NCBI GenBank assembly: GCA_945926565.1
Contig: CAMELY010000028.1
Span: 1 to 12,080, forward strand
Reading direction: 5' to 3'
Length of the DNA: 12,080 nucleotides
Origin: an uncultured Clostridia bacterium
Lineage (GTDB): Bacteria > Bacillota > Clostridia > Oscillospirales > Oscillospiraceae
Under the pieces are notes generated by a model. The model made no database searches. It was given only the letters and a program-made list of their open reading frames with translations, and had not been told where the DNA came from. Of this stretch, positions 1 through 6,513 are shown piece by piece. Numbering within the stretch: the first letter of the stretch is position 1; each line of letters begins with the position of its first letter. A program made the translations under genes and the position numbers.

Positions 1-99
1 CTTTATTTTGTTGCTGACGCAACAAAACTCCTGCGGAGGGCTTCCTGAACTTTTAACCTCATTTGAAAACGCAAAACAGACTTTTTTGACAGTCTGAAC
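1..99 (-). repeat. Dispersed ~100 bp repeat, copy A (may be cut by window edge)
   Basis: Read on the minus strand this stretch matches 4871-4970 on the plus strand at roughly 84% by eye, with one single-base gap. Both copies begin with the shared block GTTCAGACTGTCAAAAAAGT, continue through a conserved TAAAAGTTCAGG, and end in a small perfect hairpin formed by TTTTGTTGC and GCAACAAAA (here at about 5-27). The inner end abuts the terminator hairpin at 97-130. No coding potential is seen. It may extend left of the window, because the matching copy B sits inside a larger element. This is probably a non-coding repetitive element of the genome; whether it is mobile cannot be judged here. Confidence 0.7.
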
Positions 100-130
100 A
101 ACTCGGCAGCACACACGCTGCCGAGTTGTT
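97..130 (-). terminator. Terminator hairpin after the FtsX-like permease gene
   Basis: A perfect 14 bp inverted repeat (97-110 with 117-130) surrounds a 6-base loop, starting 8 bases beyond the permease stop codon. On the minus strand the stem is followed by only a weak T-run (TTGTTC); on the plus strand it runs directly into TTTTT. It could therefore also end a plus-strand transcript from the left. Position favours a role for the minus-strand ABC operon. Confidence 0.65.
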
Positions 131-137
131 TTTGCGC

Positions 138-3100
138 TTATTCCACTGTCTTCAGCGACTCCACCATGTCAATTTTCCGCAGCTTGCGGCCCGCCGCCAG
201 GTTGACCAGCAGTGCAAAGAGAATGGTGAGGGCCAATGCCAGGACATAGCTCAAGAGATGGGCCTCCCGGCCGAACATGACCAGCTCCACCTCCACGGTG
301 GTGATCAGATAGGCGTGGAACCATTTTCCAAACAGAATACCCAGCGCCATGCCGATGAGGGTGAGCACCAGATTCTCCCGGAACACATAGTCCCGCATCT
401 CCCGGTCCCGGAAGCCCAGCACCTTGAGGGTAGCCAGCTCCCGGAGCCGCTCGGTGATGTTGATGCTGGAGAGGTTATAGAGCACCACAAAGGCCAGGGC
501 GGCGGCGGCAGAGATGATGATGATCACCGCCGGATAGACGCCGTTGAGCTGGTTGCGGATCATCTCCTGGGACTCCTTCTGGTAGTAGATGCCGGTGACA
601 CCGTCCAGCCCCATCAACCGGCTGCCCAGCCCCTCCCAGTCCGCCGTGTGCGGATAGGCCAACAGAATCTGGCTGTCCGCCGGATGCGTTCCAAAGGCCT
701 GGGCATAGGCGTCCTTGGTCAAATAGATGTAGTGGCGGACATAGTTTTCCACGATGCCGGTGATGGGGATCTCGCCCCGGCGGTTGTCCTCCACCACGGT
801 GATCGTATCCCCCACCGAGAGGCCCAGCAGCTCCGCCGTCTTCTCCGAGATCAGGGCGCCGGTCTCCTGCATCTCCACCGGCTCCTTGGTCAGCCGATCC
901 CGGAAGTTCCAGAAGCCGTCCAGGTCGTCCGGCTTCTCCACTGCCAGCAGGTTGCCGTCCAGAGAGTAGCTGTCGCTCTCTAGGGTGACGGTGGCCAGAT
1001 AGCAGGGGATGCTGCCGGTGATCTCCTCCTCTTCGGTCAGCGTCTCCAGCAGCTCCGCCTCCTCCGCTTCGGTCATATCCTCATCCGTGTAGAGAACGGC
1101 GGAGTAGGGGCTGATCTCACTGAACTGCAGATCCACCACGTCCATAATGGAGTCCCGCAGACCGAAGCCGGTGATCATCAGGCCGGTACAGCCAGCGATG
1201 CCGATGACGGTCATCCAGAACCGCTTTTTGTACCGGAAGAGGTTGCGGGCGGTGACCTTCTGGCTGAAGCTCATCCGCTTCCAGAGGAAAGGCAGATGCT
1301 CCAGCCAGACCCGCTTGCCGGGCTGGGGCGCCCGGGGCCGCATGAGGGCGGCGGGGGTGGATCGGAGGGCGGCCAGGGCGGCCACCAGCACCGCCACCGT
1401 ACAGCAGGCCACCGCCGCCAGCAGGCAGGCAAGCGCCGTGGGCCAGGAGAAGGTGAGGGTCACCCCGGGGTAGTCATACATCACCTTCCAGCAGGTGACG
1501 ATGACCCAGGGAATTCCGATACCGCCCAGCACCAGGCCGATGACGCCGCCCACCACCGAGGCCAGCAGGCCGTAGCCCACATATTTCCGGGCGATGTCCA
1601 GCTTGGAGTAGCCCAGGGCCTTGAGGCCGCCGATTTCCACCCGCTGCTCCTCCACCATCCGGGTCATGGCGGTGAGGCAGACCAGTGCCGCCACCAAAAA
1701 GAACACGGTTGGAAATACCAGGGCCAGCTTGGTCATCCGCTGGGCGTCCTGCTGATAGCTGGCAAAGCCCATATTGGCAGTGCGATCCAGGATGTACCAC
1801 TCGGCGGGCTCGATGTCGTCCACCTCTCTCTGGCCGTCCTCAATCTCCTGCCGGGCGTCGGCCAGCTCCTGCTCCGCCTCCGCCTTTCCGTCGTTGTACT
1901 CTGTCAGGCCGTCGGCATACTCCGCTTCACCGTCGGTGAGCTCCTGATAGGCGTCCAGCAGCTCCTGCTCCCCGTCCCGAACCTCCTGTTCCGCGTCGTC
2001 CAGGTCAGACAGTCCGCTGTAGTACTCCCTCCAGCCCTCGTCCAGCTGGCTCCGGGCGTCCTCCACCTGGGTTTTCGCCCCGTCCAGCTTGGATTTGCTG
2101 GCCTCCAGGGTGGTCTTGGTGGAAGCCAGCAGCGCTCCGTTTTCCTCCAGCTGCGCTCTGCCGGCCGCCAGCTCTGTTCCGGTGGCCTCCAGGGTGGCCT
2201 TGCCCTCGTCCAGCTGTGCGCGGCTGGCCTCCAGGGTGACCGCGCTCTCATCCAGCTGCCCGCGGCTGGCCTCCAGGGTCACTTTTGTCTCGTCCAGCTG
2301 AGCACGGCCCGTCTCCAGGGCGGCCTTGCCCTCGTCCAGCTGGCTGCGGGTGGCCTCCAGCGTGACTTTTGCCTCATCCAGCTGCTTGCGGCTGGCCTCC
2401 AAGGCCGCTTTCGTCTCGTCCAACTGACTGCGGCTGGCCTCCAAAGTGCCCTTGCTCTCCTCCAGCTCCGCCTTGGCATCCTCCAGCGTTTGCTGTTCCT
2501 TCGCCAGCAGGGCGTTGACGGTCTCCTCGTCCAGCCCGGACGCCAGCAGCTGCTGCCGTTTCTCCTCCAGAGCCTGGGCCCCCGCTTCGTACTGCGTCAG
2601 GCCCTCCTCATAAGCGGCGAGGCCCTCGGTGTAAGCTGCCTCTCCCGCCTCATACTGAGCCAGGCCCTCGGCGTAGGCGTCCTCGCCTGCCTCATACTGG
2701 GCAAGGCCCTCGGCGTAAGCCGCCTCCCCCGCCTCGTACTGGGCAAGGTTCTGGCTGTACTCCGCCTCTCCCGCCTCGTATTGGGCAAGGCCCTCGGCGT
2801 AGGCCGCCTTCCCCGCCTCATACTGGGCAAGGCCGTCGGCGTAGGCGTCTTCGCCCGCCTGATATTCCGCAAGAGCGGCCTGGTACTGAGCATCGCCGCC
2901 CTCAAATTCCTTCAGGGCGGCCTGATACTGGGCATCGCCCTGCTGGTACTGGGCAAGGCCGTCCTCATAGGCCTTCTTGCCGTCCTGATACTCCTTCAGG
3001 CCGGCGCTGTAGTCCCGCTCGCCCTGATTCAGAGTGTCCTTGGCGTCGGAGAGCTCCTTCCGGCCATCCGTGATCTGCTGCCGGGCATCGGCCAGGTCGG

Positions 3101-4028
3101 CCTTTCCCTGCTCATAGTCCGCCCAGCCGTCATCCAGCTCTGTCCGGGCGTCGGTCAGCTCCTGCCAGCCGTCGGCCAGCTCCTGGTCCGCCTCCTCCTT
3201 GGCGTCGTAGTATTCCTGCCAGGCGTCGTCGATCTCCGCCTGGGCGTCCCCGATGACCTGTTGGGTTCTGGCCTCCTCCCGATGGGCCCGAATCGTCTCC
3301 AGGCGGTCGGTGTACTCAGCGACCAGATCCTCATAGGCGTCCTCGTAGGCGTTGAGGCCCTCCGCCCCCTCCACCTGAACGTAGAGGTCGGTAAAATAGT
3401 CCATGTCATAGGCCGACCGATCCAGGGTGACGATGGCGGAGACGCTGCCGTTGCCCAATGTGGAGGTGCCCCGGGAGAGGGAGACGTAGAGGGGACTCTG
3501 TCCCACGCCCACGATGGTGAAGGTGTCCTCCGCCAGGGTGTCCTCATAGGTTCCGGTGCCGGTGTCCAGGGTGATGGAGTCACCCAGCTCCAGACCCAGA
3601 GTGAGCAGCAGACTCTCCTCCACCAGGCACTCGTCCCCGCGCTGGGGCAGCCGCCCCTGGGTCACATTGGGGGCGTTCATGCCGCTCTCGCCCAGACTGA
3701 TGGCCTTGACCACCAGGGTATCCTGGCCGCTGCCGCCGGAGGCCAGGGCGTCCACCGTGTAAAAGCCCTCCGCCGACTGGGTGCCCTCTGTCTCCGTCAG
3801 GGCGTCCACATCCGCCTGGGTCAGGCCCAGGGTGGACATCACATGGACGTCCATCAGCTGCTGGCGATCCAGATAGGCGTCCATGGAGGCCTTCATGTCC
3901 GGCGCCGCCATCCGCAGGCCAAAGAGGAAGCAGACGGCGATGACCACCAGCATGAGGATAGAGAAAAAGCGGCTCCGGGTCTTTCGGATCTCCCGGAACA
4001 GATCCTTGTTCAGTGCCCGCTTGCTCAT
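138..4028 (-). CDS. FtsX-like ABC transporter permease with very long extracellular coiled coil
   Basis: 1296 residues. TM1 is at about 21-40. TM2 is near 767-788, followed by an FtsX-type cytoplasmic motif (EEQRVEIGGLKALGYSK, 793-809), further TMs near 818-845 and 863-888, TM5 near 937-957, a second external domain of about 960-1160, and a C-terminal three-TM FtsX module with a matching motif (ITERLRELATLKVLGF, 1191-1206). This is the duplicated MacB-PCD/FtsX architecture; usual members are far shorter. The extra length lies between residues ~250 and ~745, which are almost wholly charged heptads of the LxxG/YxxG kind. They include two 14-residue repeat blocks (340-483 and 515-668) separated by a non-repetitive link (484-514). 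By family topology this region lies outside the membrane. The gene starts one base after the stop of its ATPase partner, so the two are co-translated. Family knowledge suggests ATP-driven extrusion or mechanotransmission; substrate unknown. Confidence 0.9.
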   Translation of the reverse strand: MSKRALNKDLFREIRKTRSRFFSILMLVVIAVCFLFGLRMAAPDMKASMDAYLDRQQLMDVHVMSTLGLTQADVDALTETEGTQSAEGFYTVDALASGGSGQDTLVVKAISLGESGMNAPNVTQGRLPQRGDECLVEESLLLTLGLELGDSITLDTGTGTYEDTLAEDTFTIVGVGQSPLYVSLSRGTSTLGNGSVSAIVTLDRSAYDMDYFTDLYVQVEGAEGLNAYEDAYEDLVAEYTDRLETIRAHREEARTQQVIGDAQAEIDDAWQEYYDAKEEADQELADGWQELTDARTELDDGWADYEQGKADLADARQQITDGRKELSDAKDTLNQGERDYSAGLKEYQDGKKAYEDGLAQYQQGDAQYQAALKEFEGGDAQYQAALAEYQAGEDAYADGLAQYEAGKAAYAEGLAQYEAGEAEYSQNLAQYEAGEAAYAEGLAQYEAGEDAYAEGLAQYEAGEAAYTEGLAAYEEGLTQYEAGAQALEEKRQQLLASGLDEETVNALLAKEQQTLEDAKAELEESKGTLEASRSQLDETKAALEASRKQLDEAKVTLEATRSQLDEGKAALETGRAQLDETKVTLEASRGQLDESAVTLEASRAQLDEGKATLEATGTELAAGRAQLEENGALLASTKTTLEASKSKLDGAKTQVEDARSQLDEGWREYYSGLSDLDDAEQEVRDGEQELLDAYQELTDGEAEYADGLTEYNDGKAEAEQELADARQEIEDGQREVDDIEPAEWYILDRTANMGFASYQQDAQRMTKLALVFPTVFFLVAALVCLTAMTRMVEEQRVEIGGLKALGYSKLDIARKYVGYGLLASVVGGVIGLVLGGIGIPWVIVTCWKVMYDYPGVTLTFSWPTALACLLAAVACCTVAVLVAALAALRSTPAALMRPRAPQPGKRVWLEHLPFLWKRMSFSQKVTARNLFRYKKRFWMTVIGIAGCTGLMITGFGLRDSIMDVVDLQFSEISPYSAVLYTDEDMTEAEEAELLETLTEEEEITGSIPCYLATVTLESDSYSLDGNLLAVEKPDDLDGFWNFRDRLTKEPVEMQETGALISEKTAELLGLSVGDTITVVEDNRRGEIPITGIVENYVRHYIYLTKDAYAQAFGTHPADSQILLAYPHTADWEGLGSRLMGLDGVTGIYYQKESQEMIRNQLNGVYPAVIIIISAAAALAFVVLYNLSSINITERLRELATLKVLGFRDREMRDYVFRENLVLTLIGMALGILFGKWFHAYLITTVEVELVMFGREAHLLSYVLALALTILFALLVNLAAGRKLRKIDMVESLKTVE
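2025..2486 (-). repeat. 42 bp tandem repeat block encoding Leu/Glu/Lys 14-mers
   Basis: Residues 515-668 of the permease fall into eleven consecutive 14-residue units of the form LEASRxQLDEgKxx, two heptads each. The units are diverged in DNA but clearly share a 42 bp period. Leu recurs at positions 1 and 8, as expected for the core of a coiled coil. The repeat could expand or contract by recombination. Confidence 0.85.
2580..3011 (-). repeat. 42 bp tandem repeat block encoding Tyr/Gly/Ala 14-mers
   Basis: Residues 340-483 of the permease contain nine full 14-residue units of the form YAEGLAQYEAGEAA, then a shortened unit. Each heptad has YxxG or YxxA, resembling the known x-x-x-Leu-x-x-Gly heptad repeats with Tyr in place of Leu. 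The DNA units are more alike than those of the neighbouring block, suggesting more recent duplication or conversion. Confidence 0.85.
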
Positions 4029-4029
4029 A

Positions 4030-4731
4030 TTACCACTCGATCTCCTCTACCGGTGTGGGGCTGGGGTTGGTCATCATCGCGGCCACCCGGCCGTTTTTAA
4101 TCCGGATCACCCGATCCGCCATAGGGGTGAGGGCGGAGTTGTGGGTGATGACCACCACCGTCATCCCCCGCTGGCGGCAGGTATCCTGGAGCAGCTTGAG
4201 AATCTGCTTGCCGGTCATGTAGTCCAGGGCGCCGGTGGGCTCGTCGCAGAGCAGCAGCTTGGGATTTTTCGCCAGCGCCCGGGCGATGGCCACCCGCTGC
4301 TGCTCGCCGCCGGAGAGCTGGGCGGGGAAGTTGCCCATCCGCTCCTCCAGGCCCACATGGCGGAGCACCTCCTCCGCGGGCAGAGGATCCCGGCAGATCT
4401 GCGCCGCCAGCTCCACATTCTCCAGAGCGGTCAGGTTCTGCACCAGGTTGTAAAACTGGAAGACAAAGCCGATGTCATGCCGGCGGTACTCGGTGAGCTG
4501 CCGGGCATTACAGCCGCTGACCCGCTGGCCGTCCACCAGTATCTCGCCGCCGGAGCAGCTGTCCATGCCCCCCAGCAGGTTGAGCACCGTGGTCTTGCCC
4601 GCGCCGGAGGGGCCGACAATGACCACAAACTCCCCTTTTTCAATAGAGAAAGAGATGTCCTCCACCGCGTGGATGACCACCTCGCCCATCTGATACCGCT
4701 TTGAGACGTGCTCCAGTTGAATATAGGACAT
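4030..4731 (-). CDS. ABC transporter ATP-binding protein, LolD/MacB family
   Basis: 233 residues, normal length for this family. Visible motifs are Walker A GPSGAGKT (40-47), Q-loop Q92, signature LSGGEQQ (139-145), Walker B LLLCDE (159-164), D-loop GALD (167-170) and switch His 197 (VVVITHN). The [15 protein letters not shown] signature and the FQFYNL Q-loop context are typical of ATPases that pair with FtsX/MacB-type permeases. The ATG at 4731 is preceded by a good GGGGAGGG site (4738-4745) at about 6 bases. The TAA stop is one base from the start of the permease gene, which it should energise as a cytoplasmic dimer. No two-component system or regulator lies next to the pair, unlike the classical bacitracin-type modules, so the substrate cannot be deduced. 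Confidence 0.95.
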   Translation of the reverse strand: MSYIQLEHVSKRYQMGEVVIHAVEDISFSIEKGEFVVIVGPSGAGKTTVLNLLGGMDSCSGGEILVDGQRVSGCNARQLTEYRRHDIGFVFQFYNLVQNLTALENVELAAQICRDPLPAEEVLRHVGLEERMGNFPAQLSGGEQQRVAIARALAKNPKLLLCDEPTGALDYMTGKQILKLLQDTCRQRGMTVVVITHNSALTPMADRVIRIKNGRVAAMMTNPSPTPVEEIEW

Positions 4732-4764
4732 GGGAATCCCTCCCCTTTATAATTCGCTATATTT

Positions 4765-4793
4765 ATCATACCATGCCCAACTTCCGGATACAA
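4765..4793 (-). promoter_or_regulatory. Putative sigma-A promoter of the ATPase-permease operon
   Basis: On the minus strand the -10 is TATGAT (4765-4770) with an extended TGG just upstream. The spacer is 17 bases and the -35 is a weak TTGTAT (4788-4793). It lies 34 bases before the ATPase start codon. Just upstream is a perfect 10 bp palindrome, AACAATTGTT (4807-4816), a possible operator. Found by eye only. Confidence 0.6.
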
Positions 4794-4870
4794 TGGCAGT
4801 TCTGTGAACAATTGTTGTAAAACTGTTTCTGATGCGAAAGGCCCGCCGGAGCGGAATGCTCCGGCAGGCC

Positions 4871-4970
4871 GTTCAGACTGTCAAAAAAGTATGTCTGGCA
4901 ATTTTAAATGAGGGCTAAAAGTTCAGGGGACCCTCTGCAAGAGTTTTGTTGCATAAGCAACAAAATAAAA
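4871..4970 (+). repeat. Dispersed ~100 bp repeat, copy B
   Basis: Inverted partner of the copy at 1-99, about 84% alike by eye. It starts with the same 20-base block beginning GTTCAGACTG and ends in a TTTTGTTGC/GCAACAAAA hairpin (about 4944-4965). The loops differ (ATAA here, GTCA in copy A) while the stem is preserved, which suggests that the structure matters. Together the two copies bracket the ATPase-permease operon. Confidence 0.75.
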
Positions 4971-5115
4971 TCAAATCTGTTTTTTGGACGGGCGTGTACC
5001 GGCCAAAAGACACAGGGAGGCCGGGAGTGTGCGCGCGAAGCGCGTGCGCGGACGGCCGCATTTTCGAACCGAATGCTTGCATTCGGTTCGAGAGGCTGTC
5101 GTTTTTCGACAGCCT

Positions 5116-5154
5116 CAAAGGCCCGCCGGAGCGGAATGCTTCGGCGGGCCTTTG
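5116..5154 (-). terminator. Terminator-like hairpin after yjjB-like gene
   Basis: A 13 bp perfect stem (CAAAGGCCCGCCG, 5116-5128, with 5142-5154) extends inward by four more pairs, one of them a wobble, around a GGAAT loop. It begins about 14 bases past the stop codon of the yjjB-like gene. The T-run is short (CCTTTG), so it would be an imperfect intrinsic terminator. It is also the right end of the palindromic element. Confidence 0.55.
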
Positions 5155-5168
5155 TGTCAAAAAGCAGT

Positions 5169-5630
5169 TTATCTGCCCTGTTTTCTCTGCTTTATCGCCC
5201 GGATCATCTGCTGCGCCATACCATAGACAGCCCATACAAGGCTGATGCCGGCAGCGATGGCCAGGGCATACTCGGCGGTGCGAAAGCCAAAGGCCCTCGC
5301 CTCTGCCCACTGGCCCCGGACTGCGCTACTCATGGCGTAGAACAGGGAGCCGCCGGGAATAGAGGGCATGACGCTGGGCACCAGGAACAGGGTGGCCGGC
5401 GCCCGGAGCCGCTTGGCCATCATCTCCGCATAGAGGGCCGCCGCCGCCGAGGCGATCAGACAGGCATAAAAGGCAGAGCCCAGCCGGGGCTCCAGCAACA
5501 GATAGACGCCCCAGTTGAGCACGCTCCCCAGGGCGGCAGGCAGCAGCAGCTGGGACCGCAGATGGAAGAGCAGGCAGTAGCCCATAGAGCCCAGAAAGGC
5601 GGAGAACAGCTGAATTGCAGCTTCCTTCAT
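5169..5630 (-). CDS. yjjB: YjjB-like subunit of a ThrE-superfamily exporter
   Basis: 153 residues from the chosen start, close to the ~157 of E. coli YjjB. It is a small, very hydrophobic protein with about five membrane segments and the family hallmark PSVMPSIPGGSLFYAM in its middle. I use the ATG at 5630 (MKEAAIQLF) rather than an upstream in-frame ATG at 5660, because 5630 sits one base after the stop of the preceding gene and has a GGGGGCGGA site about 6 bases away. The upstream start would overlap the neighbour by 29 bases. It corresponds to the C-terminal half of the fused ThrE threonine/serine exporters and should form one transporter with the preceding gene product. In E. coli the YjjP/YjjB pair has been linked to succinate export; the substrate here is unknown. 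Confidence 0.88.
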   Translation of the reverse strand: MKEAAIQLFSAFLGSMGYCLLFHLRSQLLLPAALGSVLNWGVYLLLEPRLGSAFYACLIASAAAALYAEMMAKRLRAPATLFLVPSVMPSIPGGSLFYAMSSAVRGQWAEARAFGFRTAEYALAIAAGISLVWAVYGMAQQMIRAIKQRKQGR

Positions 5631-5631
5631 C

Positions 5632-6399
5632 TTATCCGCCCCCCAGAAGCATGATGGCAATCATAAAACCGCTGGCCAGCGCCCCCGCCCACAGCAGGCT
5701 CTCAGTCAGCCGCATAATGCCTGAAATCGTATCGCCCACAAAAATGTCCCGGATGGAGTTGGTCAGAGCCAGGCCGGGAATGAGCAGCATAATATCTCCG
5801 ATCATCACCTTGTCCAGATGAAAGACGGGAGACAGCCGCACTGCGGCGCAGATCCCTCCGCCCACCAGCAGAGAGCAGAAGAAATAGAACACCACATTGT
5901 TGGGGCACAGCGGCGCCAGCCGCCGCTTGAGCAGGCAGATGACCAGCGCAAACAGGGCGGCCATCAGTCCGTCCCAGAGGGTGCCCCCAAAAAAGACGGC
6001 AAAGCCCATGGCCGCAAGCACACTGCCCGCATACAGGGTTGCGGGGTGCTCCGGCAGCGTCCGGGTGTGGATGGCCCGTCCCAGGGCCTTAAGGGGAATG
6101 GGACGGGCGCAGACCCGGCGGCTGAGCCGGTTCATCTCCTCCAGGCGGGTAAAATCGGTGGCCCCCGCTCCCCGGATCCGCCGGGTCTGGGTGCGCACCT
6201 CTCCGTCCGGGAAGGTGACTGTGAGGATGATGCTGGAGGTGATGGCAAACACATTGGTCTGCTGGGCCCCGTAGGCACTGCCCAGCCGCATCATGGTATC
6301 CTCAATCCGCTGGATCTCTGCCCCGGAGCGGAGCATGGACTCCCCCAGATCCAGCAGCAGATGGAGCAGCTGGGGCCGCTCCTCCCGCTCTATCGTCAT
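5632..6399 (-). CDS. yjjP: YjjP-like subunit of a ThrE-superfamily exporter
   Basis: 255 residues, essentially the length of E. coli YjjP (~256). The N-terminal cytoplasmic part (1-115) has the family signature GESMLRSGAEIQRIEDTM (about 19-36). The C-terminal half has about five membrane segments, including the conserved IPGLALTNSIRDIFVGDTISG stretch, which carries charged residues within a membrane region and is likely part of the substrate path. The ATG at 6399 follows a GGTGG-type site. It is the first gene of a two-gene operon with the yjjB-like gene, separated by one base. Together they make a split version of ThrE. Export of amino acids or of small dicarboxylates are both plausible by family. 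Confidence 0.9.
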   Translation of the reverse strand: MTIEREERPQLLHLLLDLGESMLRSGAEIQRIEDTMMRLGSAYGAQQTNVFAITSSIILTVTFPDGEVRTQTRRIRGAGATDFTRLEEMNRLSRRVCARPIPLKALGRAIHTRTLPEHPATLYAGSVLAAMGFAVFFGGTLWDGLMAALFALVICLLKRRLAPLCPNNVVFYFFCSLLVGGGICAAVRLSPVFHLDKVMIGDIMLLIPGLALTNSIRDIFVGDTISGIMRLTESLLWAGALASGFMIAIMLLGGG

Positions 6400-6437
6400 T
6401 TGTCCACCCGCCTTCCCACGATTCTTCTCTTATCTGC

Positions 6438-6466
6438 ATTATAGCATAGCCCAAAAGCCGGAACAA
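6438..6466 (-). promoter_or_regulatory. Putative sigma-A promoter of the yjjP-yjjB operon
   Basis: On the minus strand there is a perfect -10 TATAAT (6438-6443) with an extended TGC, a 17-base spacer and a weak -35 TTGTTC (6461-6466). It begins just past the T-run of the preceding terminator and lies 38 bases before the yjjP-like start. Confidence 0.7.
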
Positions 6467-6469
6467 GGC

Positions 6470-6507
6470 AAAAACGGCCGCCGGAGTTCTCTTCCGACGG
6501 CAGTTTT
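6470..6507 (-). terminator. Intrinsic terminator of the NitT/TauT importer operon
   Basis: A 15 bp stem with two mismatches (6471-6485 with 6493-6507) and a 7-base loop is followed on the minus strand by GTTTTTG. It starts 7 bases after the TGA of the ATPase gene and separates this operon from yjjP-yjjB. Confidence 0.8.
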
Positions 6508-6513
6508 GACGCG

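Larger units (their letters stand above)
4840..5154. repeat. Palindromic hairpin-rich intergenic element (MITE/REP-like)
   Basis: This covers most of the gene-free stretch 4732-5168. Its two ends are related in inverted orientation. The left end is a GGCCCGCCGGAGC hairpin (4840-4870) followed by CAGACTGTCAAAAAAG. The right end, read on the minus strand, is nearly the same hairpin (5154-5116) followed by GAGGCTGTCGAAAAACG. Between them are the ~100 bp repeat (4871-4970), a GC-rich hairpin (5029-5037 with 5041-5049, two wobble pairs), a perfect 12 bp hairpin (5065-5076 with 5079-5090) and a perfect 10 bp hairpin (5092-5101 with 5107-5116). Short reading frames exist in several frames but lack credible start signals or protein-like composition. 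Confidence 0.6.

Noticed and set aside
2025..3011. CRISPR-like array suggested by regular ~42 bp periodicity
   Set aside because: The units lie within an intact coding frame, have no spacers and encode coiled-coil heptads.
1296..4100. 934-residue open frame on the plus strand, antisense to the permease gene
   Set aside because: It is the antisense shadow of a high-GC, repeat-rich gene. It has Leu/Gln/Gly-rich low-complexity translation, no ribosome binding site and no recognisable domain, and the opposite strand holds a clear FtsX-like protein.
4908..5310. Several short open frames on both strands in the 4840-5154 intergenic element
   Set aside because: They run through hairpins and repeats, have no ribosome binding sites and encode compositionally odd peptides. 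They are better explained as chance frames in a repetitive non-coding element.
5631..5660. Longer YjjB start at 5660 overlapping the YjjP-like gene by 29 bases
   Set aside because: The ATG at 5630 has a better ribosome binding site and one-base spacing from the upstream stop, and it gives the family's usual length.
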